A stretch of DNA of 64,000 nt from Przewalskia tangutica (taxonomy: Eukaryota; Streptophyta; Magnoliopsida; Solanales; Solanaceae), in the NCBI GenBank assembly GCA_029844215.1, contig CM056728.1, positions 60,985,789 through 61,049,788 of the forward strand, read 5' to 3'. The position numbers and the translations under genes were made by a program. This document shows positions 45,338-57,005 of the stretch, in pieces; the first letter of the stretch is position 1, and each line of letters opens with the position of its first letter. The notes beneath the pieces were generated by a model. The model saw nothing but the letters and a program-made list of their open reading frames with translations. It did no database searches and was not told the DNA's origin.

Positions 45338-48300
45338 TGTTACACAACGTAGTTCCAGAATATGTATGTGAGGACATACGTACGAGAATACAACACTAAG
45401 TTCGAAAAGAGAGAAAATTTTGAATTTCCGACGGAAAATATTCCGAACCTCGTGAAGGAAAAAGGTTTGTTATTGGGAATTGGATTCTCAATTTTGGTAT
45501 TTGGACTTCTGGGAATATAATAGAATTATGGAATTTTATTTCCATATTTGGTCATGTGGGGCCCACCCGGGAAATTTTACGTTTTTGTGGGGCCCACAAG
45601 GTTTTCGAGTTTTAACCATTTATTGAGATTTTGGGGAGATGAAATATTTTGGACCAATAGGAGGGCGACACGTGTCACCCCAAGTGGGCCCATGTTGGGC
45701 GTGTAAGGTGTCAAAGTTGACAAGTCTTGTGCAAGATATTTGTGTGGACAAGTGGACTAAGGGAACCACACACACTTGTCCCTAATCTCAACCACACACA
45801 TGTTTTAATCATAGCCCTTGGTGGTGTTATATCATCACACTTGTAGGATGAAATCATCTCACACTTAGAATTATTTCAAGACAACAAAAACTCTCTACCT
45901 TGAATGGAGCTCTCGTGATGGCGAGATCCTTGACCAAGAGTTGTCCAAAAATTCTTAAACTCTAAAGTGTTCTTCCTTGATGTGTTAGGAAGGTTATTAA
46001 CCAAGTGTTAGACAATATTTCACACCCCTAGCCTAAAAATCACCCCTTGACCGAAACCTACAAGGTTTGGAACCTAAAGTGTTCTTCACTTTTTGAAGTT
46101 GGATCTTGAAGATGAGTTGGTTAGGAGCTTCTAAGGGTTGCTTGGAGCAGATTGGAACATAAGGAATAGGAGCTAAACTTGCTACGGATCGACTTTTAGT
46201 TCTTGGATTATTTTGGACTTTTTGAGGTAATGAACTTTGTCCTCTTTGTGAAGTTTGATATTATATATGTTGGTAGTATATAAATGAGTATGTGATACAT
46301 GGAAGGAAGATGGAAAAGATTTGGACCTTGTTAAGTTGCTAAAATCGAGAAATTGGCATGCTAGCCATTAAAATGGTAAAAACGTTACCTATTACTTGTT
46401 GACATGAAGAAATCTTGTTGGTAACAAGTTAAAGTAAATTATATAAAGGTTGGAATATAAGTTGAAGGATTATTAAAGAAGTAATGAAACAAGTATTGGC
46501 ATGTTAGCCGAAAACTGGACAGTTTTGATTGTAGTAGTTGGCCAAGAACACCAACTAAAGGACTGAACTAATGGATGGTATTAGTGGACTTAATGGACTG
46601 TATTTACATTGGACTGTATTTAATTTGGACTATTTTTACTTTGGACTAATGGACTGTTTTTGTATAATTATGGGGCAGAATTTTACACGTCCAGTTAAGC
46701 GTGTAATCCCCTTTCAATTGCTGATTTATTGCGCCTTAAATGTGGCATGTTGGCTATTGATTTCGGGCCTTGAAAAAGGTGGAAAAGTACGTAGAAACAG
46801 GGAAAGTACTGCCCAATTTTCCTTAGAATATGAGACCTTATGCTTAGATATACTCTACGAAGAGAACTAGAAGTTGATAGACGTGTTATGGTTATTATAG
46901 GTGGATATTCTACGCGCGGCATACTCGACTTGGCTAGTGGATTAAGCCGAAGATGTATGTGATTCTTTCTATCCTCTTGAGCATGATTGTTGTGAAATAT
47001 ATGATGCGGTGAGCGTCGTGTGTTAAATGAATTTGGTTTCACTTTGATGTCCTTGACTTGAGTTCTAAATGTTAAGAACCTTGAATTATTCTAAAAAGTT
47101 ATGAATCATTATTCAGAAGGAAATTGATACTTTGTCTTTAAAAGAATGAAGTTCTCTTAATTTCAGAAATGAGTGTGGTTGTCTTTGGTTGGTTTAAAAC
47201 ATAAAGTGTTATAATGGCTTTATGGGAAGTTAGTTATATCGACTTTATGAAGATAAAAGAATGGCTTAATTATTTAATTTAAACTTGAGACTTGATCTTG
47301 AAAGATAAGAGACTTGATTATTTTAAAAGATATGCGACTTGATTTTGAAAGTTAAGAGGCTTGCTCTTAAAAGTTAAGAGACTTGATCTTGAAAGATAAG
47401 AGACTTGATTTATAAACGACTTGATTTTGGGAAAGGAGAAGCAACTTGATTTAAAAGTATATGTTACTTGTTTTGAAAAGAGTAAGTTACTTGAGTTTAA
47501 AAGTGTAGTAACTTGGTATGAAAAGTATACGTGTCTTGATACTACGGGTATTAGTATCGTGTGGTTTTTACGTGAAAAATGATCTTTTTAAAATAGTTGA
47601 AGTACGTAGTACTTTGGGTTTAAGACCCGGATTGTTGACATAAAAATTGAAAGTCTAGAAGTATGGTAACTTGCCTATGCTTGCTTGTGATAGCCTTGTT
47701 GTGCTAGTGTTGTATTCTTATGCTTCCACTATATCGTTCCTTTGGACATACTAACACGTTGGATGGTCCACGGGTATGCTTCCACTATATCGTTCCTTGG
47801 ACATGCGCGTGTTGGGTGGCCCACGGGTATGCTTCCACTATATCGTTCCTTTTAGACATACTGACACGTTGGATGGTCCACGGGTATGCTTCCACTATAT
47901 TGTTCCTTGGACATACTGACACGTTGGGTGGCCCACGGGTATGCTCCCACTATTATTGATCCATGGACATGCCTGCACTGATGAGGGTTCCGGGGGCATG
48001 CGGCCAGGATGCGGGTGCAATTCCCAGATGATATTGTTATTCCATGGACTAGCTCTCCATGAGGTTTAGTGACACAGGCAGGATCTGGTAGTTAGCTTCC
48101 GTACTTGCCGATCGATTCTTGTAGCTGGATCTGTAGTTGGCTTTCGTACTTGCCGATCGATTCTATGGCACGATTTAGTACGGCGGACTACGGTAGATAA
48201 CCGTACTTACCCCGATCATATCTCATGACGCAGGTTGGATTTGGTAGCTGGCTTTCGTACTTGCCCGATCGATTGTTAGCCGGTGGATCTGTAGTTAGCT

Positions 48301-49054
48301 TCGTACTTGCCCGGTCGATTTATGATGCAGTGAATCACAGTGGTTAGCTTTCCTTCTTGCGTCTGATTTTATGACACGAGTGGGACTTGCTGTTCATGTA
48401 TACATATTGGTGTTATATTATATCATGGATGCCGTGATGAGAAGAATTCCACGGCATGATTGATATTATGGGCGTGAGACCCGTGGTTATATTTGAGTAA
48501 TGACTTTGAGGCATGCGTCCACGACTTGACATATTTGCTTATATATTGTATCTTGTAGTTTGGTTATCATACATGTCTCTGTTTTATATAGTATTATGAT
48601 TTCATTCTGATATTTTGATTTCACATACTTGGTACTGTTATGCGACCTCGCCCGAGGCTGCGTTCATGCCGCAGGTAGAGGTACACCGGTTGTTGATCCT
48701 CGCTCTTAGGGTCACAATTCTGCGTTTTGGGAAGCTCCATTTCTCCGGAGGCTTATCTTTTGGTATGGTTCTCTGACATTGTAGGTTCTTGTACATTCAG
48801 GGGTATGGCGGGGCCCTGTCCCGTCATAGTTGTTATAAAAACTCTTAGAGGTCTGTAGTCCTGTTGTAAGTTGGGTTTTGTAATGGATAACTGTTCGGGT
48901 TTTATATATATACATGTTGAAAGACAACCTTCTCGGTTGGCCTGTTTCCTATTTTACATTGTTACATGTTTATGAGTTATTCCGCTGATTTTCTCTGATG
49001 TATTATCACTAGGGTGCCCGGGGAAAGGAACGATTGCGGGCAGAAGTCGTGACA
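45338..49054 (+). repeat. Element A, 5' LTR
   Basis: The LTR is 3717 bp. The start is TGTTACACAACGTAGTTCCA, where 'aa' replaces the usual 'cc'; the end is 'cgggcagaagtcgtgaca'. Two tandem arrays lie inside, at about 47735-47955 (4 units of ~55 bp, 'ccacgggtatgcttccact') and about 48070-48330 (5-6 units, 'cgtacttgccgatcgatt'). The 99-codon plus-strand frame at 46571 is preserved in the three A LTRs only because these copies are young. Confidence 0.93.
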
Positions 49055-49075
49055 AAAGTGGTATTAGAGCAGTTA
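49055..49075 (+). promoter_or_regulatory. Primer-binding site of element A
   Basis: Four bases after the LTR comes 'tggtattagagcagttag' (from 49059), the Met-tRNA type site with one C-to-T change against TGGTATCAGAGC. Confidence 0.85.
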
Positions 49076-49259
49076 GTCCTCGGAAAGTGTCTACAGACCG
49101 TATCTAGTAGAGTCTTGATTATCGGCGTGTTGTACACCACACTATAATCAGGAGGCTGTAGGATATTTAGGATTGGTTTCCATTCTTCTCACTCTGAGAT
49201 CGTGCGATAGAGCTGTGTTATAAGTTGGACTCCCTCTGACGTTTTCTTATGTACCAGCT

Positions 49260-50523
49260 ATGCCTCTACGCAAGGAAACCAGGGTCCAGAAGGGCAAGGC
49301 AGCAGAGGGAGCTACGAGTAGAACACAGAGGGTTGCGAGGGCACATGCCCAGTCATTACCTGAGGTAGTGCTTCATACGGCGAGTTCTGCGACGCCGCCA
49401 GCCCCAGCAGAGTTTAGAGCAGCGGCAGCGATATCACGAGGCCATGATATCTGAGCCTCCAGTTCCACGACCAGGAGCCGAGGATATGGGTTGCAAAGAG
49501 ATGGCCCAGTTACTGGCTAGGATCGTGGCTAGGCATGAGGACAAACGAGAGCCGGTGGTTCCGGTAGTACCGATGGTGCACCCAGAACCGATAGTTTGAG
49601 GCTTCGGGACTTCTTGAGTTGCAATCCACCAGAGTTTTATGGATCGAGAGCTGAGGATGATCCTCAGGAGTTTATTCGACAGCTGCATCGGATTATGAGA
49701 GTGATTAAGGCCTCAGAGGCCGAGTCGGTGGTACTGGGTTCTTATCGGCTGCGGGATATTGCAGTCAACTGGTTTGATTCATGGGAACTGCCTCGGGGGG
49801 AGCATGCGTTTCCAGCTGGTTGGGACGAGTTCTCAGAGGTGTTTATTAACCACTTCTTGCCTTCACAGATGAGCAGAGCCCGGGTGGATAGTTTTATGAT
49901 GTTGAGACAGAATGGGCGGACGGTTCGAGAGTACAACATAGAGTTCGACTCATTAGCTCGGTATGCCCCCACTCTAGTGGCAGACATGGAGGATAGAGTG
50001 CACCGATATATCACGGGACTTGATGATTATCTAACAGAGGTTATGCAGAGTAGCTCTTGGTAGGGCATGGACATTGCCGCGTGCGAGCTTATGCGCGGGG
50101 GCGAGGCGTAAGTCGGCGAAATGGCCGAGATCGGCGTAAAGGGCGACAGCAGGTCGCTGGTAACTTTTGAGGCGGACAGCCTCGGCGAGCTAGATATACA
50201 CGGCCCGATCTGAGTACTCCTTCCGCGATCTTGGGGCGTGCAGGGTATTCGGGAGCGGTCGGGGCTCGAGTTTGAGTTTTCGGTGAGCAGGGGATGTTAG
50301 TCAGATGAGACCACCCCTACCTCGGTGTGGCCATTGTGATAGGTTCCATGCTGTGGAATGTCATGGTATTCGGGGAGTTTGCTTTACCTGCGGCTGGCAG
50401 GGCCATTTTGTGAAGAATTGTCCGACTAGAGGTAGCGCGGATGTTAAGACTCACCCTTCGGGATCAGTGGCTGGTTCATCGCCTTCTCTAGCTATGCGCC
50501 CTACAGGGCAGGACTATGATTAG
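49260..50523 (+). pseudogene. gag of element A (capsid plus zinc knuckle)
   Basis: The ATG at 49260 opens 'MPLRKETRVQKGKAAEG', a typical Tekay-type start after the LTR and primer site. Frame 1 (from 49444) then carries 'KEMAQLLARIVARHEDKREP'. Frame 3 resumes at about 49596 with the retrotransposon gag core: 'LSCNPPEFYGSRAEDDPQEF', 'RLRDIAVNWFDSWE', 'FLPSQMSRARVDSFMMLRQN', 'VREYNIEFDSLARYAPTLV'. A TAG at 50061 ends it, and 50064-50300 is scrambled by several apparent indels. A CX2CX4HX4C knuckle 'CFTCGWQGHFVKNC' follows at 50380-50421. Sequence stops being gag-like near 50520 and no protease follows. It would encode an RNA-packaging shell. Confidence 0.88.
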
Positions 50524-51212
50524 AGTGACGAAGAGAAAGTGAAGCAATAGTTACAGGTATATCTTTAACCCTATAGATACTAGTATGCGTTGATAAGATG
50601 ATTATATGTTAAGTGTTATGTTCGGATAGTATTGTGTAAATTGTGTTTAAGACACCTGGTTAGAAGGAAAGGTAAGTTTGGGTGCCTGGAAATTGTGAGC
50701 CTTAGAATATTGATAACCGCCGATACCTTAGATGTATAAGGCCTTCTCGGGTAACAAAAGTTAATTCAGACGAAGAACGAGAGTTGAGTGCAACGGAGGG
50801 TCGGGTTGGGACCCAGTTACGGGTCAACCCGTATCCCGAAATGGAGTGGGGTCAGTTGGGGGTAGTCCCGCTGTGTGATAGGGTCACAAGGATGCAAGGC
50901 CCAAGTTTAGGTAACCATTGTACGAGTTCGTAGACGCGTTCCACCAGAACCGGGTCGGGAGGACTGAGAAGACCCTAAGTTGTTGGATATAGTAACTCCA
51001 AGGATTATAGAATGAGAGTTGATAAGTAGTGATTACCCTCGAGGTGTAAATTCTCGTTTAAACTTGTGATTGATGCATAGGGTTGTACGTTACATTGTGG
51101 CCATATGTGGCATTATAGGTTTCGTAAGTATAGTAGTGAAGACTATACCGGTGCATGTGAAATTGGAGACTTAGAAGGAACATTCGGAACGAATGTTTCT
51201 AAGGGGGAAGAA
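50524..51212 (+). other. 3' non-coding interior and polypurine tract of element A
   Basis: The block contains 'ggccttctcgggta' (50742), 'acgggtcaacccgta' (50819) and 'caccagaaccgggtcg' (50942). It is shared in the same order with the interior of element B (56460-56720). It ends in 'aagggggaagaa' (51201-51212), the polypurine tract. No frame is supported. Confidence 0.8.
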
Positions 51213-54200
51213 TGTTACACCCCGTAGTTCCAGAATATGTATGTGAGGACGTACGTACGAGAATACAACACTAAGTTCGAAAAGGGAGAAAATTTTGAAT
51301 TCCTGACGGAAAATATTTCGAACCTCGTGAAGGAAAAAGGTTTGTTATTGGGAATTGGATTCTCAATTTTGGTATTTGGACTTCTGGGAATATAATAGAA
51401 TTATAGAATTTTATTTCCAGATTTGGTCATGTGGGGCCCACCCGGGAAATTTTACGTTTTTGTGGGGCCCACAAGGTTTTCGAGTTTTAACCATTTATTG
51501 GGATTTTGGGGAGATGAAATATTTTGGACCAATAAGAGGGTGACACGTGTCACCCCAAGTGGGCCCATGTTGGGCGTGTAAGGTGTCAAAGTTGACAAGT
51601 CTTGTGCAAGATATTTGTGTGGACAAGTGGATTAAGGGACCCACACACACTTGTCCCTAATCTCAACGACACACATGTTTTAATCCTAGCCCTTGGTGGT
51701 GTTATATCATCACACTTGTAGGATGAAATCATCTCACACTTAGAATTATTTCAAGACAACAAAAACTCTCTCCCTTGAATGGAGCTCTCGGCAATGGCCA
51801 AGATCCTTGACCAAGAGTTGTCCAAAAATTCTTAAACTCTAAAGTGTTCTTCCTTGATGTGTTAGGAAGGTTATTAACCAAGTGTTAGACAATATTTCAC
51901 ACCCCTAACCTAAAAATCACCCCTTGGCCGAAACCTACAAGGTTTGGAACATAAAGTGTTCTTCACTTTTTGAAGTTGGATCTTGAAGAGGAGTTGGTTA
52001 GGAGCTTCTAAGGGTTGCTTGGAGCAGATTGGAACGTAAGGAATATGAGCTAAACTTGTTATGGATCGAATTTTAGTTCTTGGATTATTTTGTGCTTTTT
52101 GAGGTAATGAACTTTGTCCTCTTTGTGAAGTTTGATATTATATATGTTGGTAGTATATAAATGAGTATGTGATACATGGAAGGAAGATGGAAAAGATTTG
52201 GACCTTGTTAAGTTGCTAAAATCGAGAAATTGGCATGCTAGCCATTAAAATGGTAAAAACGTTATCTATTACTTGTTGACATGAAGAAATCTTGTTGGTA
52301 ACAAGTTAAAGTAACTTATATAAAGGTTGGAATATAAGTTGAAGAATTATTAAAAAAGTAATGAAACAAGTATTGGCATGTTAGCCGAAAACTGGACAGT
52401 TTTAATTGTAGTAGTTGGCCAAGAACACCAACTAAAGGACTGAACTAATGGATGGTATTAGTGGACTTAATGGACTGTATTTACATTGGACTGTATTTAC
52501 TTTGGACTGTTTTTACTTTGGACTAATGGACTATTTTTGTATAATTATGGGGCAGAATTTTACACGTCCAGTTAGGCGTGTAATCCGCTTTGAGTTGCTG
52601 ATTTATTGCGCCTTAAATGTGGCATGTTGGCTATTGATTTCGGGCCTTGAAAAAGGTGGAAGAGTACGTAGAAACAGGGGAAGTGCTGCCCAATTTTCCG
52701 TAGAATATGAGACCTTATGCTTAGATATACTCTACGAAGAGAACTAGAAGCTGATAGACGTGTTATGGTTATTATAGGTGGATATTCTACGCGCGGCATA
52801 CTCGACTTGGCTAGTGGATTAAGCCGAAGAGGTATGTGATTCTTTCTATCCTCTTGAGCATGATTGTTGTGAAATATATAGTATGGTAGACGTACGTGTG
52901 TTAAATGAAATTGGTTTCACTTTTATGTCCTTGACTTGAGTTCTAAATGTTAAGAACCTTGAATTATTCTAAAAAGTTATGAATCATTATTCGGAAGGAA
53001 ATTGATACTTGGTCTTTAAAAGAATAAAGTTCTCTTAATTACAGAAATGAGTGTGGTTGTCTTTGGTTGGTTTAAAACATAAAGTGTTATAATGACTTTA
53101 TGAGAAGTTTGTTATAGCGACTTTATGAAGATAAAAGAATGGTTTAATTATTTAATTTAAACTTGAGACTTGATCTTGAAAGATAAGAGACTTGATTATT
53201 TTAAAAGATATGATACTTGATTTTGAAAGTTAAGAGGCTTGATCTTAAAAGTTAAGAGACTTGATCTTGAAAGATAAGAGACTTGATTTATAAACGACTT
53301 GATTTTGGGAAAGGAGAAGTAACTTGATTTAAAAGTATAGGTTACTCGTTTTGAAAAGAGTAAGTTACTTGAGTTTAAAAGTGTAGTAACTTGGTTTGAA
53401 AAGTAGACGTATCTTGATACTACGGGTATTAGTATCGTGTGGCTTTTACGTGAAAAGGGATCTTTTTAAAAGAGTTGAAGTACGTAGTACTTTGGGTTTA
53501 AGACCCGGATTGTTGACATAAAAATTGAAAGTCTAGAAGTATGGTAACTTGCCTATGCTTGCTTGTGATAGCCTTGTTGTGCTAGTGTTGTATTCTTATT
53601 CTTCCACTATATCGTTCATTTGGACATACTGACACGTTGGATGGTCCACGGGTATGCTTCCACTATATCGTTACTTGGACATACTGACACGTTGGGTGGC
53701 CCACGGGTATGCTTCCACTATATCGTTCCTTTTGGACATACTGACACGTTGGATGGTCCGCGGGTATGCTTCCACTATATTGTTCCTTGGACATACTGAC
53801 ATGTTGGGTGGCCCACGGGTATGCTTCCACTATTATTGATCCATGGACATGCCTGCACCGATGAAGGTTCCGGGGGCATGGGGCCAGGATACGGGTGCAA
53901 TTCCCGGATGATATTGTTATTCCATGGACTAGCTCTCCATGAGGTTTAGTAGCGTGGCGGAGATCCGTAGTTAGCTTCCGTACTTGCCCGATCGATTCTT
54001 GTATTTGTGAATCGTAGTAGCTTGGCTTTCGATTTGGCCGGTCGGCACGATTTGTATGATGACTACAGTAGATGGCTTCCGTACTTGCCCCGGTCATATC
54101 TCGTGACGCAGGCTGAATCTGGTAGCTGGATTTCGTACTTGCCGATCGATTGTTGACGCAGTGGATCGTAGTTGGCTTCGTACTTGCCGGCCGATTTTAT

Positions 54201-54925
54201 GATGCAGTGGATTCGTGGTTAGCTTTCCTACTGCTCGTCTGATTTTATGACAGGTGGGACCTGGTGTTCATGTATACGTATTGGTGTTATATTATATCAT
54301 GGACTGCCGGCAGTGAGGAAGGAATTCAACGGGCATGATTGATATTATGGGCGTGAGACCCATGGTTATATTTGATTAATGACTTTGAGGGCATGCGTCA
54401 CGACTTGGCTATATATTGTATCGTAGTTTGGTTATCATACATGTCTCTGTTTTATATGATTGTTATGATTTCATTCTGATATTTTCAGTTCTTCACATAC
54501 TTGGTACTGTATGCGCGACCTTCTTGCATTAATGCCGCAGTGAGGTACACCGGTTGTTGATCCTCGCTCTTAGGGTCACAGTTCTGCGTTTTGGGAAGCT
54601 CCGTTTCTCTGGAGGCTTATCTTTTGGTATGGTTCCATGACATTGTAGGTTCTTGTACATTCAGGGGTATGGTGGGGCCCTGTCCCGTCATAGTTGTTAT
54701 AAAAACTCTTAGAGGTCTGTAGTCCTGTTGTAAGTTGGGTTTTGTAAAGGATAATTGTTCGGGTTTTATAGATATACATGTTGAAAGGCAACCTTCTCGG
54801 TTGGCCTGTTTCCTATTTTACATTGTTACATGTTTATGAGTTATTCCGCTGATTTTCTCTGATGTATTATCACTAGGGTGCCCGGGGTAAGACACCAGTT
54901 GCGGGCCCGAGGTCGGGTCGTGACA
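51213..54925 (+). repeat. Element A, 3' LTR
   Basis: The LTR is 3713 bp, with canonical start TGTTACACCCCGTAGTTCCA and end 'gaggtcgggtcgtgaca'. It is near-identical to the 5' LTR except in the CpG-rich tandem regions (about 53940-54240), where many small indels cluster. Arrays lie at about 53620-53840 and 53950-54215. Confidence 0.93.
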
Positions 54926-55942
54926 AAGACGTTATACACCTTCTGAGTATAATTGCGGGGTAAACCCCCAAGACATTATACATCTCCATGGATTTGCTAC
55001 CCATGATGCGAGCATGGCGTATATGCTCATTGCGGGCCCGTAGGCCCTAAGCGGGTGAAATAATCCTGTGCGGGTGAAATAGTCCTATGTGGGGAAAATT
55101 GTCCTATGCGGGTCCACAAGACCCTTGCAGGTGAAACTATCCCAGGAGTAGGTTTGCATAATGATACTACGGGCGGGTGGCCCTAGATTGATCATAAGAT
55201 TCCTATTTTAAAGCATGTAAAGTTTACTCTCATTGTTAATAAGCACAGTGTGCGGTAGTTGTATGTCATACTTGTTACATGCTGACAGTGATGTTGTATT
55301 CCACGAGCATGCTTCTGTGATATTATATACTGAGGGCAGGTGTCCCGGATTTTGACATGGCTTTCATATTTGAAAGTGGTGCGGTTATTCTGAGTCTGAT
55401 GATACAAGGTCTGATTGGCTCGATTTTTATATGACACGGTAGAATCTGGTATTTGATTTTCATACTTGCCCCTGTCATTCCTTGTATAGTTATGGATGTA
55501 ATTGCTGTACTTTATTTCCGTTCCATACTTAGTACTTGTTATCGACTTCTTCTGGCTGCGTTCATGTCCGCAGGTTTAGGTACACAGTTGTGGATCCGCG
55601 AGTTTAGAATCCTGGTTCAGCATTTTCAGATGACTCCAATGTTCCGGAGCTTGTCATTATGGCTAGGTATATTCAGGGGTACTGCGGGGCCTTGTCCCGT
55701 CATAGTATTATCCAAAATCATAGAGGTCTGTATTCATATGTGGGTTGGACTGGCTAGAGTTGTATTTACATTATTGAATAGTGTAGACCCTTTTGGGTGA
55801 TTTATATTATGGCAGCCTTATCGGCTTTGCCTTTGTTTTAAGAAAAAAAGTGTTATTTATCTTCCGCAGTTTATTGTATTGTATGAATAGAAGGGTGCCC
55901 AGATAGGGCACCAGTCGCGGGCCCGGGGTTCGGGGCGTGACA
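54926..55942 (+). repeat. Element B, 5' LTR, second part
   Basis: The element-B LTR resumes with 'gttatacaccttctgag' after the AAGAC duplication and ends 'cggggttcggggcgtgaca' at 55942. With the first part, the LTR is about 4.47 kb. A plus-strand 115-codon frame at 55453 has no recognisable content. Confidence 0.9.
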
Positions 55943-57005
55943 GAGTGGTATCAAAGCAGTTAGTCCTCAGAATGTTTACAGACCGTGTCTAAGTAGAGTC
56001 TTGTGTATGGGTGTGTTGTGCACCACACTTATACACAGGAGGCTGCTGTACATTTAGGATTGGTTTCCCTTCTTCTCACTCTGAGATCGTGCTATAGAGC
56101 TGTGTTGTTAGGGTAGTCTCTCCCTAACGTATTATTGTGATTGCAGCTATGAGAAAGGCAACAGTGATCCAGAAAAGATTATATGGATTGCGTATCCAGG
56201 TTGGTAAAATTATCATATAGATGGTATTATGATAATGTATATCTGTACGAGCGTATTTATTTAAGGCCATATGTGTGTTGCCTAGAATGATTATGGTTTA
56301 TCAGAAGTTGGTTAAGTTATGTGGTATGCTTAAGTGTTATGTACAAATAATATCGAGTTGTTGTGAGTAATACAACATGATTGTGAGATATTGAGAAGCT
56401 ACATTTCCCGTATGTGGGGACTGATAATGTAAGCTTGGGACATAGAAAAATTGTGAACCTTAGAATATTGATGGCATCACGAGACCTTAGATGTACAAGG
56501 CCTTCTCGGGTAGTAAGATTTATTTCAGACCAAGAATGAGAGTTAAGTGTGACGATGGGTCGGGTTGTGGACCAATTACGGGTCAACCCGTAGCATGGAA
56601 TGGAGTGGGGTCAGTTGGAGGTGGTCCTGCTATGTGATGGGGTCACAAGGGTGCAAGACCCAAGTCTAGTTAATCGTTGTACGAGTTCGTGGACGCGTTC
56701 CACCAGAACCGGGTCGTGACAGAGGACCTTAAAGTATTAAAAGAATTGAAGTGTTTATAGTTATGACTAATGAAAGTACGAAAAGAGAATATTTTTAGGC
56801 CATATATGGGAGTAAATAGTGGTGATATACCCTAGATTTGATTCCTCGGTTGGCTTTTGATTGATGTATATGCATGTGTGATATATTGGGGCTATATGTG
56901 GCATAATTGGTTTCGTTGATTATAGTTTAAGGAGACTATACTAAGATTTGTTTAGGTTAAACCTAGTATGAACATTCGGGACGAATGTTTCTAAAGGGGG
57001 AAGGA
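55943..57005 (+). mobile_element. Element B interior: primer site, remnant gag start, non-coding region, polypurine tract
   Basis: The primer-binding site 'tggtatcaaagcagttag' starts at 55946. An ATG at 56149 opens a 23-codon frame 'MRKATVIQKRLYGL' that resembles the first codons of A's gag and then ends. From about 56440 the block shared with element A's 3' interior follows ('ggccttctcgggta', 'acgggtcaacccgta', 'caccagaaccgggtcg'). The tract 'aaagggggaagg' (56993-57004) precedes the 3' LTR. Only 1063 bp lie between LTRs. It is a gypsy derivative without coding capacity, similar in concept to LARD/TRIM-type elements. Confidence 0.88.

Larger units (their letters stand above)
45338..54925 (+). 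mobile_element. Element A: gag-only Ty3-gypsy element (TR-GAG-like) nested in element B
   Basis: LTRs are 45338-49054 and 51213-54925, with only 2158 bp between them. The order is Met-type primer site (49059), gag (49260-50523), ~680 bp non-coding, polypurine tract (51201-51212). No protease, RT, RNase H or integrase. Flanks are ATGAC (45333-45337) and AAGAC (54926-54930), a target duplication with one mismatch. The LTRs are Tekay/del-like in sequence and length. It must have moved using enzymes supplied by a related full element. Confidence 0.93.
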
